Origin: Nyssa sinensis
Lineage: Eukaryota > Streptophyta > Magnoliopsida > Cornales > Nyssaceae
NCBI GenBank assembly: GCA_008638375.1
Contig: CM018031.1
Span: forward strand, 60,690,688-60,754,687
Direction: 5' to 3'
DNA length: 64,000 nt
The position numbers and the translations under genes are program-made. The notes below the pieces were generated by a model, which had not been told where the DNA came from, searched no databases, and saw only the letters and a program-made list of their open reading frames with translations. This document shows, one piece after another, positions 37,801 to 48,430 of this stretch; the first letter of the stretch is position 1; every line of letters begins with the position of its first letter.

Positions 37801-39506
37801 TATACCTGTGAATAGTAATCATAATGTAGACAATTGTTATTACTAAAAAAAAAATTGTTACAAGGTCAAAGAGGTCAGGAAATTCCATGTGAATTTGGTG
37901 TGCAATTGGTTACCACTCCATTATCTTAGCCATCATACAGTGATGTCAATGACTATACAACTATCAGATGATTGGATAGGAGTAAATCTCTCTAATGGAC
38001 AAATTTGGCCTCAACTGGTATTCAATAGGGAAGATGGTCTTATAAGGAAACATCAGTTGTCTGGTATCCTTCTTCTGATTTGTTTTGTTGGATTATCTTG
38101 CAATTTTATCTTTTATTTGGAACATGATCTGTTGGGGAGTGTACTACAATTCCCAAATTGCTGTGGAACTCAATGGGTTGCCCACTACCTATACACTAAC
38201 CCCTATTATCTAAGTTCCTTAGCTAATATAGTTGACGTACCGATTTCGTTTGATTATCTAAGCTTCTTAGCTCATCTAGGTATATATCTTGTTATTACTT
38301 ATTAAAAGATCGGGAAATGGTTTTGCGGTCTCACCATTTCTCCATCAAGAAACACTGGCTTTGTTGTGTTTTTACTGGTTTGTTGCTATTCCAATCTTAA
38401 TGTAAACATAGAGACATCCTTTTATGTTCTGCGGATCTATAGCCGTAAGACCATGGCATCCTTGCTTTAAAAGAGGATGCTTGAATTTTCTTTTATTTTT
38501 CTTAAAAAAGCATTCGGTAACTTGTCTTTCAGCACAAGTTGATTGACTTGCATGTCACTAATTATGGATCTATGGATGACCATATTGCAAGGAAGAACAT
38601 TTCTTTTGCCTTTCTTTTTTTGACACCTTTGGTTATGTATTTCTTACAATGCATCCAAATGATATAATAGTCATATCTGCGGTAAACATCTAGAACCTAT
38701 GAAATACGGGTACTTAAATTTTGCCAACGTACCAGTGTCGAACACGTCTGGGACACATCTATGACATGCCCAAAAGAGTGTCTTGAATTTTTTTTTTTTT
38801 AGTTTTTTTAATTTCCGACATTCTGGGGACACGTCCAGGACATGCTAGGATACGTCTGGACATGTTGCAAGTCAAATTTTTAATTAAAACATGGAGTTTT
38901 ATTTATAATATTAAAAAAGTTTAGCGATCTATTTATAATTTTAACTTTTTAATTTCAATAAAATTACCCCAAACCCGATATTTTTATTCTTCTTCTTCCT
39001 CCTTTTTTTTTTCTTTTTCTTTTTGCTTTTCTCGGTTTCTCTCATATCTTCTATTAAAGATGGCATTTGGTTAATGTTGTGTTGCGCAACTGCGATTTCC
39101 ATTTGGTTGCAAAATTGTTGTTTTGATATTTTTATTTTTCCGGTCTCTTCTCTTTCTCTCATTTTTTCTAAACAACTTCTTTTTTTTTTTTTTTAATTTC
39201 ATTAACAGCTAACTACTTTTTAACAAGAGAAAAGACCCAAAATATGTTTTTATTTTTATTTTTATGTTATCTATAATCTATTGACTATTGAAATATTTGG
39301 TACTTTATTTTTAAATTTATGATGCTTCATGTTGGAATTGTGTTATTTGTGTATATGTTGCATTGAATGACAATCATCATATTGGAATGTTGAAAGCTTG
39401 GAGTGATTATTAATTAGAATTGACAAATTGGAAATTGATCACTTATGTTTTGTCGATTTTTTATACCTAATTTGATTAACATAAGGATAAAATTTGATTA
39501 TATGAT

Positions 39507-39537
<31 letters not shown>

Positions 39538-42500
39538 CAACGTGTCCTCGACATGTCTGTGTCTTACTTTTTTGAAAAATCACGTGTCGATGTGTCCATA
39601 TCGTTTCATATTCGAGTCCCGTGTCCATGCTTCTTAGTCTAGAACCGATTCACAGTTAGAGAAAAAATAATAATTTTGGTGGATGCAATCTACTTTTTTT
39701 TCTTATAAAGATGGCATAATGTTATTATTGTTATTCCATGTGTATAAGGGTCAGGGTTGCACTGTCTCTGGCACCCTATCTAATTTACCTTTACTTATCA
39801 AAAAGTAAATGTTATTATTTTTATTCCCATGATCTTGGGGCCATTAGCTTTCAGATGATTCCCTTTGCAGTTTTTTTGGATTTTTTTGGTTAGTGCAAAG
39901 TGATTGGAGTTCCCCTTATTTGAAATCATAGTGAACATGTTATTGAATTGCTTTTTGCTATTACTACATATCAGCTTTGAAGAAACTAAAATAGAATATG
40001 TGATTGTGTTTGAATAATTAACATTTTTAGGATGTATGTTAAATTGTTAATCTCAAGTCTGCTAAGGCTCCACGAAATCTTATATCCTAACTACTTGGAG
40101 TCAACTACATAAATTCTTTTTCACTTGTCACCAATTTCCCTCATTGCCCACAACGAAATTCTCTTAGGCTATGTTTGTTTGCCGGCTTGAGGAGGGGATT
40201 GAATAAATTAGTCCTAATGACCTTGTGAAGCCGGTGTTCGGAAAAAAAAAGGAAGGAACTCGCTAATAGTATGGGAAGTAAATAATGACCTAGAGCATGG
40301 ATAAAATAATGGGAGGGGAGGGTTGGGATTATTAATCCTATCACTATTAGTGAAAGGGAGAACTAATCCACCCTTATCCAATCCATGAAACAAGCATGGC
40401 CTTAGATGGCAAGTCATTTTGTACTCAGATGGGTGCTATCCCCTGCTTCTTGCTAAATGCCTTCATGTACTGCTATATTCAAAAATTTCATCCTAGTTTC
40501 AGCTTTTGAATTATTTGTTAAGAAGCAGATATTTCTATGATGGCACCTACACTTAGCAGACATCCCTAAATATGTATTTGACATCTTATGGATGTATCCA
40601 TAATTTAAAAATAAATTTTATTATTTCTGACACATCAATTCTACTAAGATTATTTGTGGCCCTAGTCTAATTGTCTTTTCCAAAAATTATACACAAAATC
40701 ACATGTTTTTAAGTGGGAACAAAGCTACGTGGATGTTTAAAGGCCCATAATGATGGTAGATAAAACCAAGCTTATAGGGTGCACTATTGAGCTCCACTTA
40801 CCAACACCTGAAATTGTAATAGCTTATATGGCAAAAGTGGATGTTAAACTTTAGTACTTCACTAAACTATGAAGTCCAATAGTGTTTTTTTTTTAAATAA
40901 TAAATATAGCTTTGCCTGTTTGATTGATTTTGTTGTGGCATCTTGATTAGCATTTACTGAAGAAAACAATAAGAGCCTTTCACTTGAAATTGTATAGCTT
41001 ATATGGAAAAAGTGGATGTTCAACTTCAGTACTTCACTAAACTTTAAAGTCCAAACTCTTGCATTATCTCTTGTGTCTACAATTGTGTTTTTTTTTCTTT
41101 TTTATAAATATAGCTTTGCCTGTTTGATTGATTTTGTTGTGGCTTCTAGATTAGCATTGCCTGAGGAGAACAATAAGAGCCTGAGGAAGATACCAAAACT
41201 GGATGATCCGGCTCAGTACTCCAGGCTAGGACTGGTGGTAAGATTGCTTTGGTTTATTTATATTCTGTCTAGATTCTTTTCTCAAGTTTTCAGCATGCGT
41301 TTGAATTTACAGCCAAGAAGAGCTGATCTGGACATGAACCAGCATGTCAATAACGTCACCTACATTGGATGGGTTTTGGAGGTTAGTAAAAATCGTTGCT
41401 TCATATGTATATACACATACGCACACATGCATATGATTCTTATAGAAAAGTGTTAAGCTCCATAGAAACATAACCATACAACACTCAGAATAATCTAATT
41501 AGCAATGAACAGGATTAGGAGATTATCCCAGCCCAAAGTCTCCATCATCTTATTCCAATGTTTCTCATTTTTGCATTCTTGCAGATAAAGCTATAAACTT
41601 GTTTGTGTGAGGCTATCTCCTGATTGGTTGATTGGTTGAAAAGTCTTTTTCTCCGTGTGAGTAGTTGAAGTTTTGATTTGTGTGAGTTGCACGTGCTTGC
41701 TTGCTTGTGTGTGTGTGAGTGTGAGAGAGAGAGAGAGAGAGAGAGTTGTATAAACCCAGGGGTGGATCTTAGGAAAAGCATGTTAGAGTGCTTTTTCAGG
41801 TTTTTGAATGGCTGGCTTGACTATTTGTTCTAGGAGGATGAACCTTTTTCAGATTGCTAATATCTTGTTTCATTAAAGGAATAAAAAAAATCTGAACGAA
41901 AGAAACTAGCGGAGAAAAACCATAGATGAAATAGCTGTAGGGTTCTCTCTATTTCTCTGTGTGGTATAGTGCATCCCGTACTATGGGTGGAACATATGGC
42001 ACTAAGACAGACTCTCACTGGAATACACCATCCTAATTTACTGCTCATAAATGAGTGCCTGCCAGAGTACCTGTTTGGCAAAACCTCTGAAGCAGAAATC
42101 TTCAAATTGTTTGCCTTGAATCCTAAGTCATCCGTGCACTCTCTGGTCTCTCATCTCAAAGTTTATAATGTTTTGTTAACTACTATATCTGGTCAAAGAT
42201 TACCGTTTTGCTTGTCACTGCTAAATGTCTTGCAATTTTGTGTCACAGGGCATTTTTTTTTCCGGAGTAGAAGTTTCATTCTAATGTGGCTTTCTGGCTC
42301 TTACATAGTCAGTCTTTAGCTGACAGAGTTGTACATTCTTTCTGACAGAGTATACCTCAAGAAATCATTGACACCCATGAACTTCAAACTATCACCTTAG
42401 ATTACAGACGTGAATGCCAACATGATGACGTGGTTGATTCCCTCGCAAATCTAGAACCATTTGAGGATGATGCAGTTTTAGAGCTTCAGGGAACTAATGG

Positions 42501-42624
42501 ATCTGCTGGTGCAACAAGAGGGAAACAAGACTGCTGTCAATTCTTGCATTTATTGAGATTGTCTAGTGATGGGCAAGAAATAAACAGGGGCCACACTGAA
42601 TGGAAAAGGAAACCAGCAAGATAA
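34845..42624 (+). CDS. FATA: FATA, plastid acyl-ACP thioesterase (oleoyl-ACP hydrolase)
   Basis: Seven exons: 34845-35210, 35700-35833, 35925-36038, 37188-37283, 41150-41237, 41313-41381 and 42349-42624. All borders are GT-AG and the phases join to 380 aa. The Ser-rich N-terminus (about residues 1-75) fits a plastid transit peptide. The double hot-dog core follows, starting near RLGSLTEDGLSFKEKFIVRCYEVG. Active-site residues are present: Asp273, Asn275 and His277 in DLDMNQHVNN, and Glu311-Cys312 in DYRRECQ. FATA releases mainly oleate from ACP in the stroma, ending plastid fatty-acid synthesis. EVGCNHAQSVGFSTDGFATT and the C-terminal GDGQEINRG-type motif (here SDGQEINRG) favour FATA over FATB. 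Intron 4 is 3.9 kb with several transposons and a decoy copy of exon 5. The gene looks functional. Confidence 0.96.
36803..36832. repeat. C22-A8 homopolymer pair
   Basis: Twenty-two C then eight A in FATA intron 3. It is one of five C-run/A-run junctions in the window. Confidence 0.8.
38698..39637. mobile_element. Mutator-like miniature element with perfect 9-bp duplication (long copy)
   Basis: Starts tatgaaatacgggtac and ends cgtgtccatgcttcttag. The flanks are a perfect 9-bp duplication, tctagaacc, at 38689-38697 and 39638-39646. Inverted ends are imperfect, and GTGTC/GACAC words are dense at both subterminal regions. It shares ends with the 347-bp element at 21508. An (AT)n lies at about 39507-39533. 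No transposase was seen. It lies in FATA intron 4. Confidence 0.82.
39741..39807 (+). mobile_element. LINE 3'-end stub with target duplication
   Basis: A 67-bp insert ending tttacctttacttatcaaaa. aatgttattattgttattcc begins the left flank (39718) and aatgttattatttttattcc the right flank (39808), so the duplication is about 23 bp with one mismatch and one indel. The extreme 5' truncation is typical of L1 insertion. It lies in FATA intron 4. Confidence 0.7.
40167..40401. mobile_element. Tourist-like (PIF/Harbinger) MITE
   Basis: A 235-bp element beginning ggctatgtttgtttg and ending aaacaagcatggcc, inverted ends matching at 12 of the first 14 positions or so. It is flanked on both sides by TTA (40164-40166 and 40402-40404), the usual PIF/Harbinger target. 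Non-coding. It lies in FATA intron 4. Confidence 0.8.
40806..41185. repeat. Partial duplication of FATA exon 5 and its upstream intron
   Basis: Copy 1 (40806-40980) repeats copy 2 (40981-41185), which contains the real exon 5 start at 41150. Shared words include agtacttcactaaact and tagctttgcctgtttgattg. In copy 1 the exon-like part (about 40947-40978) reads like exon 5 for about ten codons, but the acceptor tctag is now tcttg. A T-rich tract differs in length by about 29 bp between copies. Confidence 0.88.
41723..41744. repeat. (GA)n microsatellite in FATA intron 6
   Basis: About 11 ga repeats preceded by a gt-rich stretch. Confidence 0.8.
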
Positions 42625-44040
42625 GCCTAATTATTTGGTTTTCTCCTACCTTTTCTTGCTTTCATGAGTTTCACCAGTCCTTGGGATGATTTTTTTTTTT
42701 TCTTCCTAACTTTTTTCGGGGTATTTTTTTTCTCGCTTTTGTCCTTTTTAGTGTGTTTTCTTCCCAAGGGATTTTGGTTCAAATTTTAATGCCCTTGTTA
42801 GGACCTAGCTAATTGATTTCTATCTTCTGTTTTTTGTGCATGTACATTTGATAAAAAAAATCAAATTAAAACAATGAACTAAGCAGAGGGAATTGTGTAT
42901 GAGTTTCTATGTCCTAAGCTTTGTGGTTCTTGTAATCTTGTTTGTTACTGATATCAAAAGTTTTTCCACAATATTTAGTCTCTCTTGACTGAAAAATAAT
43001 TATGGGCAGATCAATTGCAGATTTCCAAATTTCATGCCTCATAATCATTCTATAAAATTATTGTGACAGTTGCACATTTTTCCCCTTCCTCTAAATTTCC
43101 AGATTGGCTATATTGAAACTTGATTTCTATGAATTAGAGAAAGAGCTGATTAAGTTTCCTTTAGAACTGCTATATGTTCTTCTATTAGGAATTGAACATC
43201 TCGAGGTTTGAGACCATTGGGACTTTAGATAGAAGTCGTGCTGTTTTCTCCCTAGGAACTACTATTTTTTTCCTTGAGAATTTGGGTCAGCAATTCTTCT
43301 TTCATGAAAAATCCATGAAGGCTCCATTTTCTACTGTTAAATATTATGTTATACACAAGGACTATGTGTGTGTGTGTGTGTTGAAATATGTAGCATAGAT
43401 GGAGCAGGATAATATTTTGTAGTGTAACTCCTGGAGAACCTTAATGAGGCCATAAACTGCAGGTTATTGTTCTTTGCTATAGCTTAGGTCGTAATGTCTT
43501 TTATCTCAGTTCTTTTTGCATATGTGATATTCTTTCGTCTTTGTAAATAGAACCTTCAACTTGTATCAAGTCGATCCTCCTTATTACTGCATCCATTCAT
43601 TGTCGCAGTTAAACTAAACCATTGCCTTAAAAAAATAAAAGTTAATTGGTGCTCCCTTTAGCTTCTCATTTTCATTCTTATTTTGAGTTCCTTGTATAGT
43701 GCCACCATTTGATTGGCTAAGCTCATATGATAAAGCAGTCCCTACACATTGTTTAGAAACTCAGTTTAACCAGTTCTGGTCATACCAAGCAAACTGAATG
43801 TATCTGAGTTTTAGTAGTGACTCAGTTGACTAATTCAGTCTACGAGTGTTTGCCCTTATCAAGTTGACCTAAACATTGCATTTGAAATATATGTAATAGT
43901 CTGAAACAGAAAGAGCTACACATCCTAGTTCATGTTAACAAAACTAGCTATGGCCTGTCTAGCTAATCCATCTGAAATCTCTCACTCCTGTGCATTTCAG
44001 AGATGCTGTTTTAACTAAAATTCTGAGCTCAAATATTTAG
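42625..44040. other. FATA 3'UTR and downstream spacer
   Basis: The first 200-400 bp after the FATA stop are T-rich and fit a 3'UTR. A short (GT)n lies near 43366-43381. No gene is recognised. Confidence 0.5.
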
Positions 44041-44044
44041 TATC

Positions 44045-44278
44045 TTGAATAAGGGGCTGATCTTCAAAGCAAGAGGTCTGTTACCTATCCCCAAGAAGGC
44101 GCTTACTGGACTCCCGGAGAATATTAGTAGTAATGTCAATGTCATTTCCATCCACTTTAAATTTGCTGGCAAAACCTCTTCAAACTGTCTCCTAATAGCT
44201 TCGCTTCTTTTGATTATTGTGGCAATGCTTATTCTATTGAGAATCAAGTGGGCCAGTAAATTTAGGTTTGTTTTCTAA
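44045..44278 (+). other. Unrecognised short frame with a hydrophobic C-terminus
   Basis: A 77-residue frame with a polar part (GLPENISSNVNVISIHFKFAG) followed by a strongly hydrophobic stretch (about residues 48-67) and a short basic tail. This looks like a single-pass or tail-anchored segment. It could be the last exon of an otherwise lost membrane-protein gene, or chance. No convincing upstream exon was found, and the opposite strand is also open. I do not recognise the protein. Confidence 0.2.
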
Positions 44279-44279
44279 A

Positions 44280-46200
44280 ATAAATATTTTTACTATATAT
44301 ACACATACTCTAATTATTTTATTTACATATCCGAGTCGGATTTTTAAGACTCAAGCCATCAAATCATTCCATTTAAGGACATCTTCAATGACTCTTAACT
44401 TAAATTTGAGTAAAAATCCTCCCCTCAACTTAAATTCCTGTCAAATCAATTTTTATTCAAATTAATGCAATACTATTTATGTATTCAAATCACTATTCAA
44501 AGACAAATTTAAAAACTTTCAGGACTGTTAGAATTTTTTCAAAAAATAAATTTAGGTAAAAACTAGGTAACCATTAGAAAGCTTCAAATTCAAATTAAGC
44601 TTTTGCTCAAACTTTAGAGATGACCTAAATGGTAATGCTTTTGAGTGATTTATGCTTTGACTCGTTGAATTCATGGGACTGTCAATTAATGAAGACACTA
44701 CAAATTCTCGTGTATGGTCATCAGAACACTCTAATGTATAACGAGTGAAAGAAACAATGGTCCACCAAGAATTAGACATGAATGAACCAGTAGGGTCACT
44801 TTGCATTGACCAAATTAAAATCAGTCCTGTACCAGGCAACCAACAGATGCTATCATGTTCTCAACTTGCACCATAAATTGGGGATGCCTCAAAACACAAT
44901 TCTGCATGCAAAAGAGAGCATATGCAAGAGAAATTACCGTGGAACTGGAGTTATAGAAGGCATTGCTCATGCTGGCCGTCCACCGAGTACCGAGGAAGAG
45001 ATGTCCAAACAAAAGAAGGGTAGGTCTACAACCCGAGCATTTCTTCGGCATCGTTGGGTTTCTTCCATTTTTTGGACCCTAAATGGGTTGTGAACTCGTC
45101 CATTCTCACTGGTGATACAAATATATTAAGTTGAAACCTAACTGAGCCAAGTAAACAATCCTAACTGTTCAGAGATGAACAGGGCAATGGGTCTCCCATT
45201 TCATAAACTCTGCAGCACATTTCTTGCAAGAGAGAAGAAAGCTGGAAAGAATTTTTAAAATTCCTCTGCCTTCCCTTCTCAACCAAAGGAAAAGGGATCT
45301 TCTTGACATGTAAACATAACCAAGTAAAATAACAAGACACCACCCAGACTTCTAAGCAATTAATCTTCCACTGACCATAAGGATTGGTTTTAGACAAGAA
45401 AATATATGCATTTACAGTCTGTAACCTTCATAAAGAGGGGAACAACGCCACCACCAAAAATGTTAAATTTCTAACTTCAAAGATAAAAGTCAATAGTTTG
45501 AATATATCAAAAACCATTGTTGGATTCACTCCTCGAAATGATAGCAGTCCATATGAACACTTTCCATCTGAAGCCAGAAACAGCCTCGCCCTAATAGGAA
45601 AAGGTTAAATAGGACATTAGCAATTAAAAATATTGATATTATCTTAATCGTGATTCACAAGAGCAGCGTACCAAAGATCAGATATTTAAAAGCAAAAGGT
45701 CCTAAGCTTATGAGAATATATGCATTAATTTAAGTTCTGCCCTCACAAAAGATTAACATGTCTTGACATTTGACCAAAAATGAAAGAAATTGCCCGGTGT
45801 TCAGCCAATAAGATGCATCAATAGCTTCAGATAAAGCTCATGGAACCAATTAGCTAGTTATAAATATCGTTCTACAAATAATAAGTTTAAACAATAAATA
45901 TAAAAAAAATGATCTGTTTAAATTACATCTATATGAAGCGACCATAAGTATAATCATAAACATTCAAGAATTGATAATTCAAACTTTATTCTTGGGACTC
46001 TTTGGTTCCAATCATAAATCGATTAAAAAAAACACACACACACACTTTGACAACAGATGGGCAATCTAACACGTTTTAGGTGAAATTACAGTGACTCCCA
46101 CCCCCTGAGATATCGAGGAACCCCTTTTTATGTGAAATTACACTTACCTCCCTTGTCAGAGATGGTAAGAAAACAGATTTAATCAAGAGCATGATTTATA
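44280..46200. other. Spacer with unassigned overlapping frames
   Basis: Frames of 70-95 codons occur on both strands at about 44550-45100, but none matches a family I know and none has a convincing splice context. The rest is AT-rich. A worn gene fragment is possible. Confidence 0.3.
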
Positions 46201-46239
46201 TCACTGCCCACATTTCTAAATAGTTTTTTTTTTTTTTTT

Positions 46240-48430
46240 GGATAAGTCGAAATAGTCCACTTTTCAATACAAAAATAAAATAAAATAAAATGAGAGTGAT
46301 CAAATTTTACAGTATTTTTATTTGTTTTTTTGTTTAATAATTACGCTAGTCTCTCAAAAGCACTTCCTCTAATATCCTCCCCAGCAAGCAAGCACAGATC
46401 CGTAGGGAAATTATCAAACCAAACCATTTTAGTCCTCAACATATGAGCGAGCCCTATTAGCCAACCAATCTGCTGCTAAATTTGCTTCTCTATAATTATA
46501 TGCATAAACTAACTCTGTAAACCCTTGCCCCTAATAATATTAACAGTCTTGTAAAATATTAATAATCTTCCATGGACATCTTTGCTTTCCCATCATAACA
46601 TCAATTATTGATTTAGAATCTCCCTCTATATCTAGCCTTACACCATCCGGGGTATCAACTTGCAAAAGTCCTTCTCAAAGAGCCAAAGCCTCCAATTGAG
46701 GTACCTGATAAATTACCCTAGTACCAATTTGACAGCACCCAACAGATAAAGCCTGCCTCATATCTAACTAACTATAACACCTCACCTACTCCACCCGACA
46801 AACCATTGCCAATGCAAGAACCATCAAAGTTCCATCTTCCTTTTACCAATAGGAGGAATCCATCTAATAAATCTCGATGTTTTATTTTTATTCACCTTGG
46901 AAGCCCTTAGTAAAGGTCCACTTCTCCATGCATTTATAGCCCCTATACACAGTGGTAGCTTTTTCTATAATCTTGAAAGGATTGAATCTACTTTGACTAA
47001 AAATCCTATTATTGCAATGACACCAAATTTTCCAAAGGATGTTAGCAATTTTTTTAGAGATATCATACCTGTTTTTCCCATGTGACTGAATTGTACTTAA
47101 CCAATCCACAATATCCATTAATTTCATTGACATGGAGTGTCACAAGAGTCTCCTATTAAATTCCACACATATCTTGCAGCTGTACATTTTAGAAAAATAC
47201 GATTCACATCCTCAACCTCATTAGAACACAAATCACAATAGAGATCCACATGTATGCCTCTTTTTTTTTTTTGACAAGTAAGAAGTATATATATAAAGAT
47301 ACCCAAGAAGGGCAACAAGGACAGAAGCCCCAAAAAGTTTACATTGGCCTTAGAGACCCCAAAAAATCAACAAAAGATGAGACATTTACAAGAAAGGCCT
47401 CTTTGGCCCAAAAAAATAATAAGCGCAAAAAGGCATCTTTAAAGTAAGAAGTAGAAAACTCCATATCTTCAAAGACACTGATTGTTTCTTTTAATCCAAA
47501 TACACTACAAGAGGCAAATTGGGGCCAGTCTCCAAATCCTCGTGATCTCTTTTGGAAGGTTGCACCCTTCCCAGGCCAACAGAAAGTCTTTGACGGAGCC
47601 TGACATAACCCAAGAGAAACCAAACAGGACAAGAACAAGGTTCCAACAACTCCAAGAAATAGTTCCAAGAAACATGATAGTGGGTGAGAACGTGATCCAC
47701 CCTTTCGTCATCATTCTTGCAAAAACAGCATCTTCTAGCCAAAAGAAAGCCTCTTTTCTTCAGATTTTTCGCAGTTAAAATGACCTTCCAAGAAACTGCC
47801 CAAGCAAAAAAAGAAGCTTTAAAGGAGGCTTTTGAGTGCCAAATGAGCTTCCAAGGTAAGAGAGGGCTTTCAAAATCGAACAAGCTCTTGTAAAAAGAGC
47901 TAACAGAAAATGATTGCTTCATCCAACATCCAAACCCGCTTATCCTCCCTATCTTCCATAGCCCGGACATTGTTGATGTGACAAAGAAAAGAGCCCACAT
48001 TTTCAAGTTCTCAATCAAAAAAGTCTCTCCTAAAACTAGGAGTTCATACAAGCTTATTCCCAACTCTCTCTATACACTCGCTAACCCAAGCCGCCTTGTT
48101 GTTAGTCAGACTGTATAACATAGGAAAATTTCACCCTTATTGGCTCATTCCCATTCCAAACATCATCCCAGAATTTCACCCAACCACCATTCCCGATAAC
48201 AAACCTACATCTTTCCTTGAAGATCCTCCATTCAATTCTAATGCATGCATCTTTTATTTAACAATTCTTTTGAAGTAACTCTCTTTTTTAAAAGACACCA
48301 AATAAACGATCTGATTTTTGGAGCACACTTTAGTTTCCAACACCATAAAAACGCAGACCTAAGAGGAGACCCTTGTTTATATAAGTCTCCACACCTAATA
48401 TAAATTTTACAGTCATACATATTATAATAT
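46240..48430 (-). mobile_element. Older LINE fragment (zf-RVT and RNase H region), interrupted
   Basis: Minus-strand remnant of a non-LTR element. At 48420-48253 it encodes a zf-RVT-like stretch (WKLKCAPKIRSFIWCLLKKRVTSKELLNKR). Coding sense resumes at 47250 with a C-x2-C zinc-knuckle stretch (DLYCDLCSNEVEDVNRIFLKC) and continues through a W-rich region at 47130-46900. A decayed RNase H-like domain follows at about 46840-46340, with many stops. A younger LINE (47261-48240) splits it. An A-rich end lies near 46220-46240. Confidence 0.8.
47261..48240 (-). mobile_element. Nested 5'-truncated L1 LINE
   Basis: Inserted in the zf-RVT region of the older LINE. Its minus strand has the FVIGNGGWVKFWDDVWNGNEP-type stretch near 48190 and WKLIWHSKASFKASFFAW near 47840, then the tacttcttacttgtcaaaa tail. 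It is close to the 7-kb LINE but with more stops. The flanks agtgcatgcat-like agatgcatgcat (48252-48241) and agaggcatacat (47261-47250) on the minus strand agree at 10 of 12 bases, a worn target duplication. Confidence 0.85.

Noticed and set aside
37889..38305. A 138-codon frame in FATA intron 4
   Set aside because: It resembles no known family, has no splice or promoter context, and lies in an intron of an intact gene; a chance long frame is the simplest view.
38941..39162. A Lys-rich minus-strand frame
   Set aside because: It is low-complexity T-rich DNA inside the Mutator-like miniature element.
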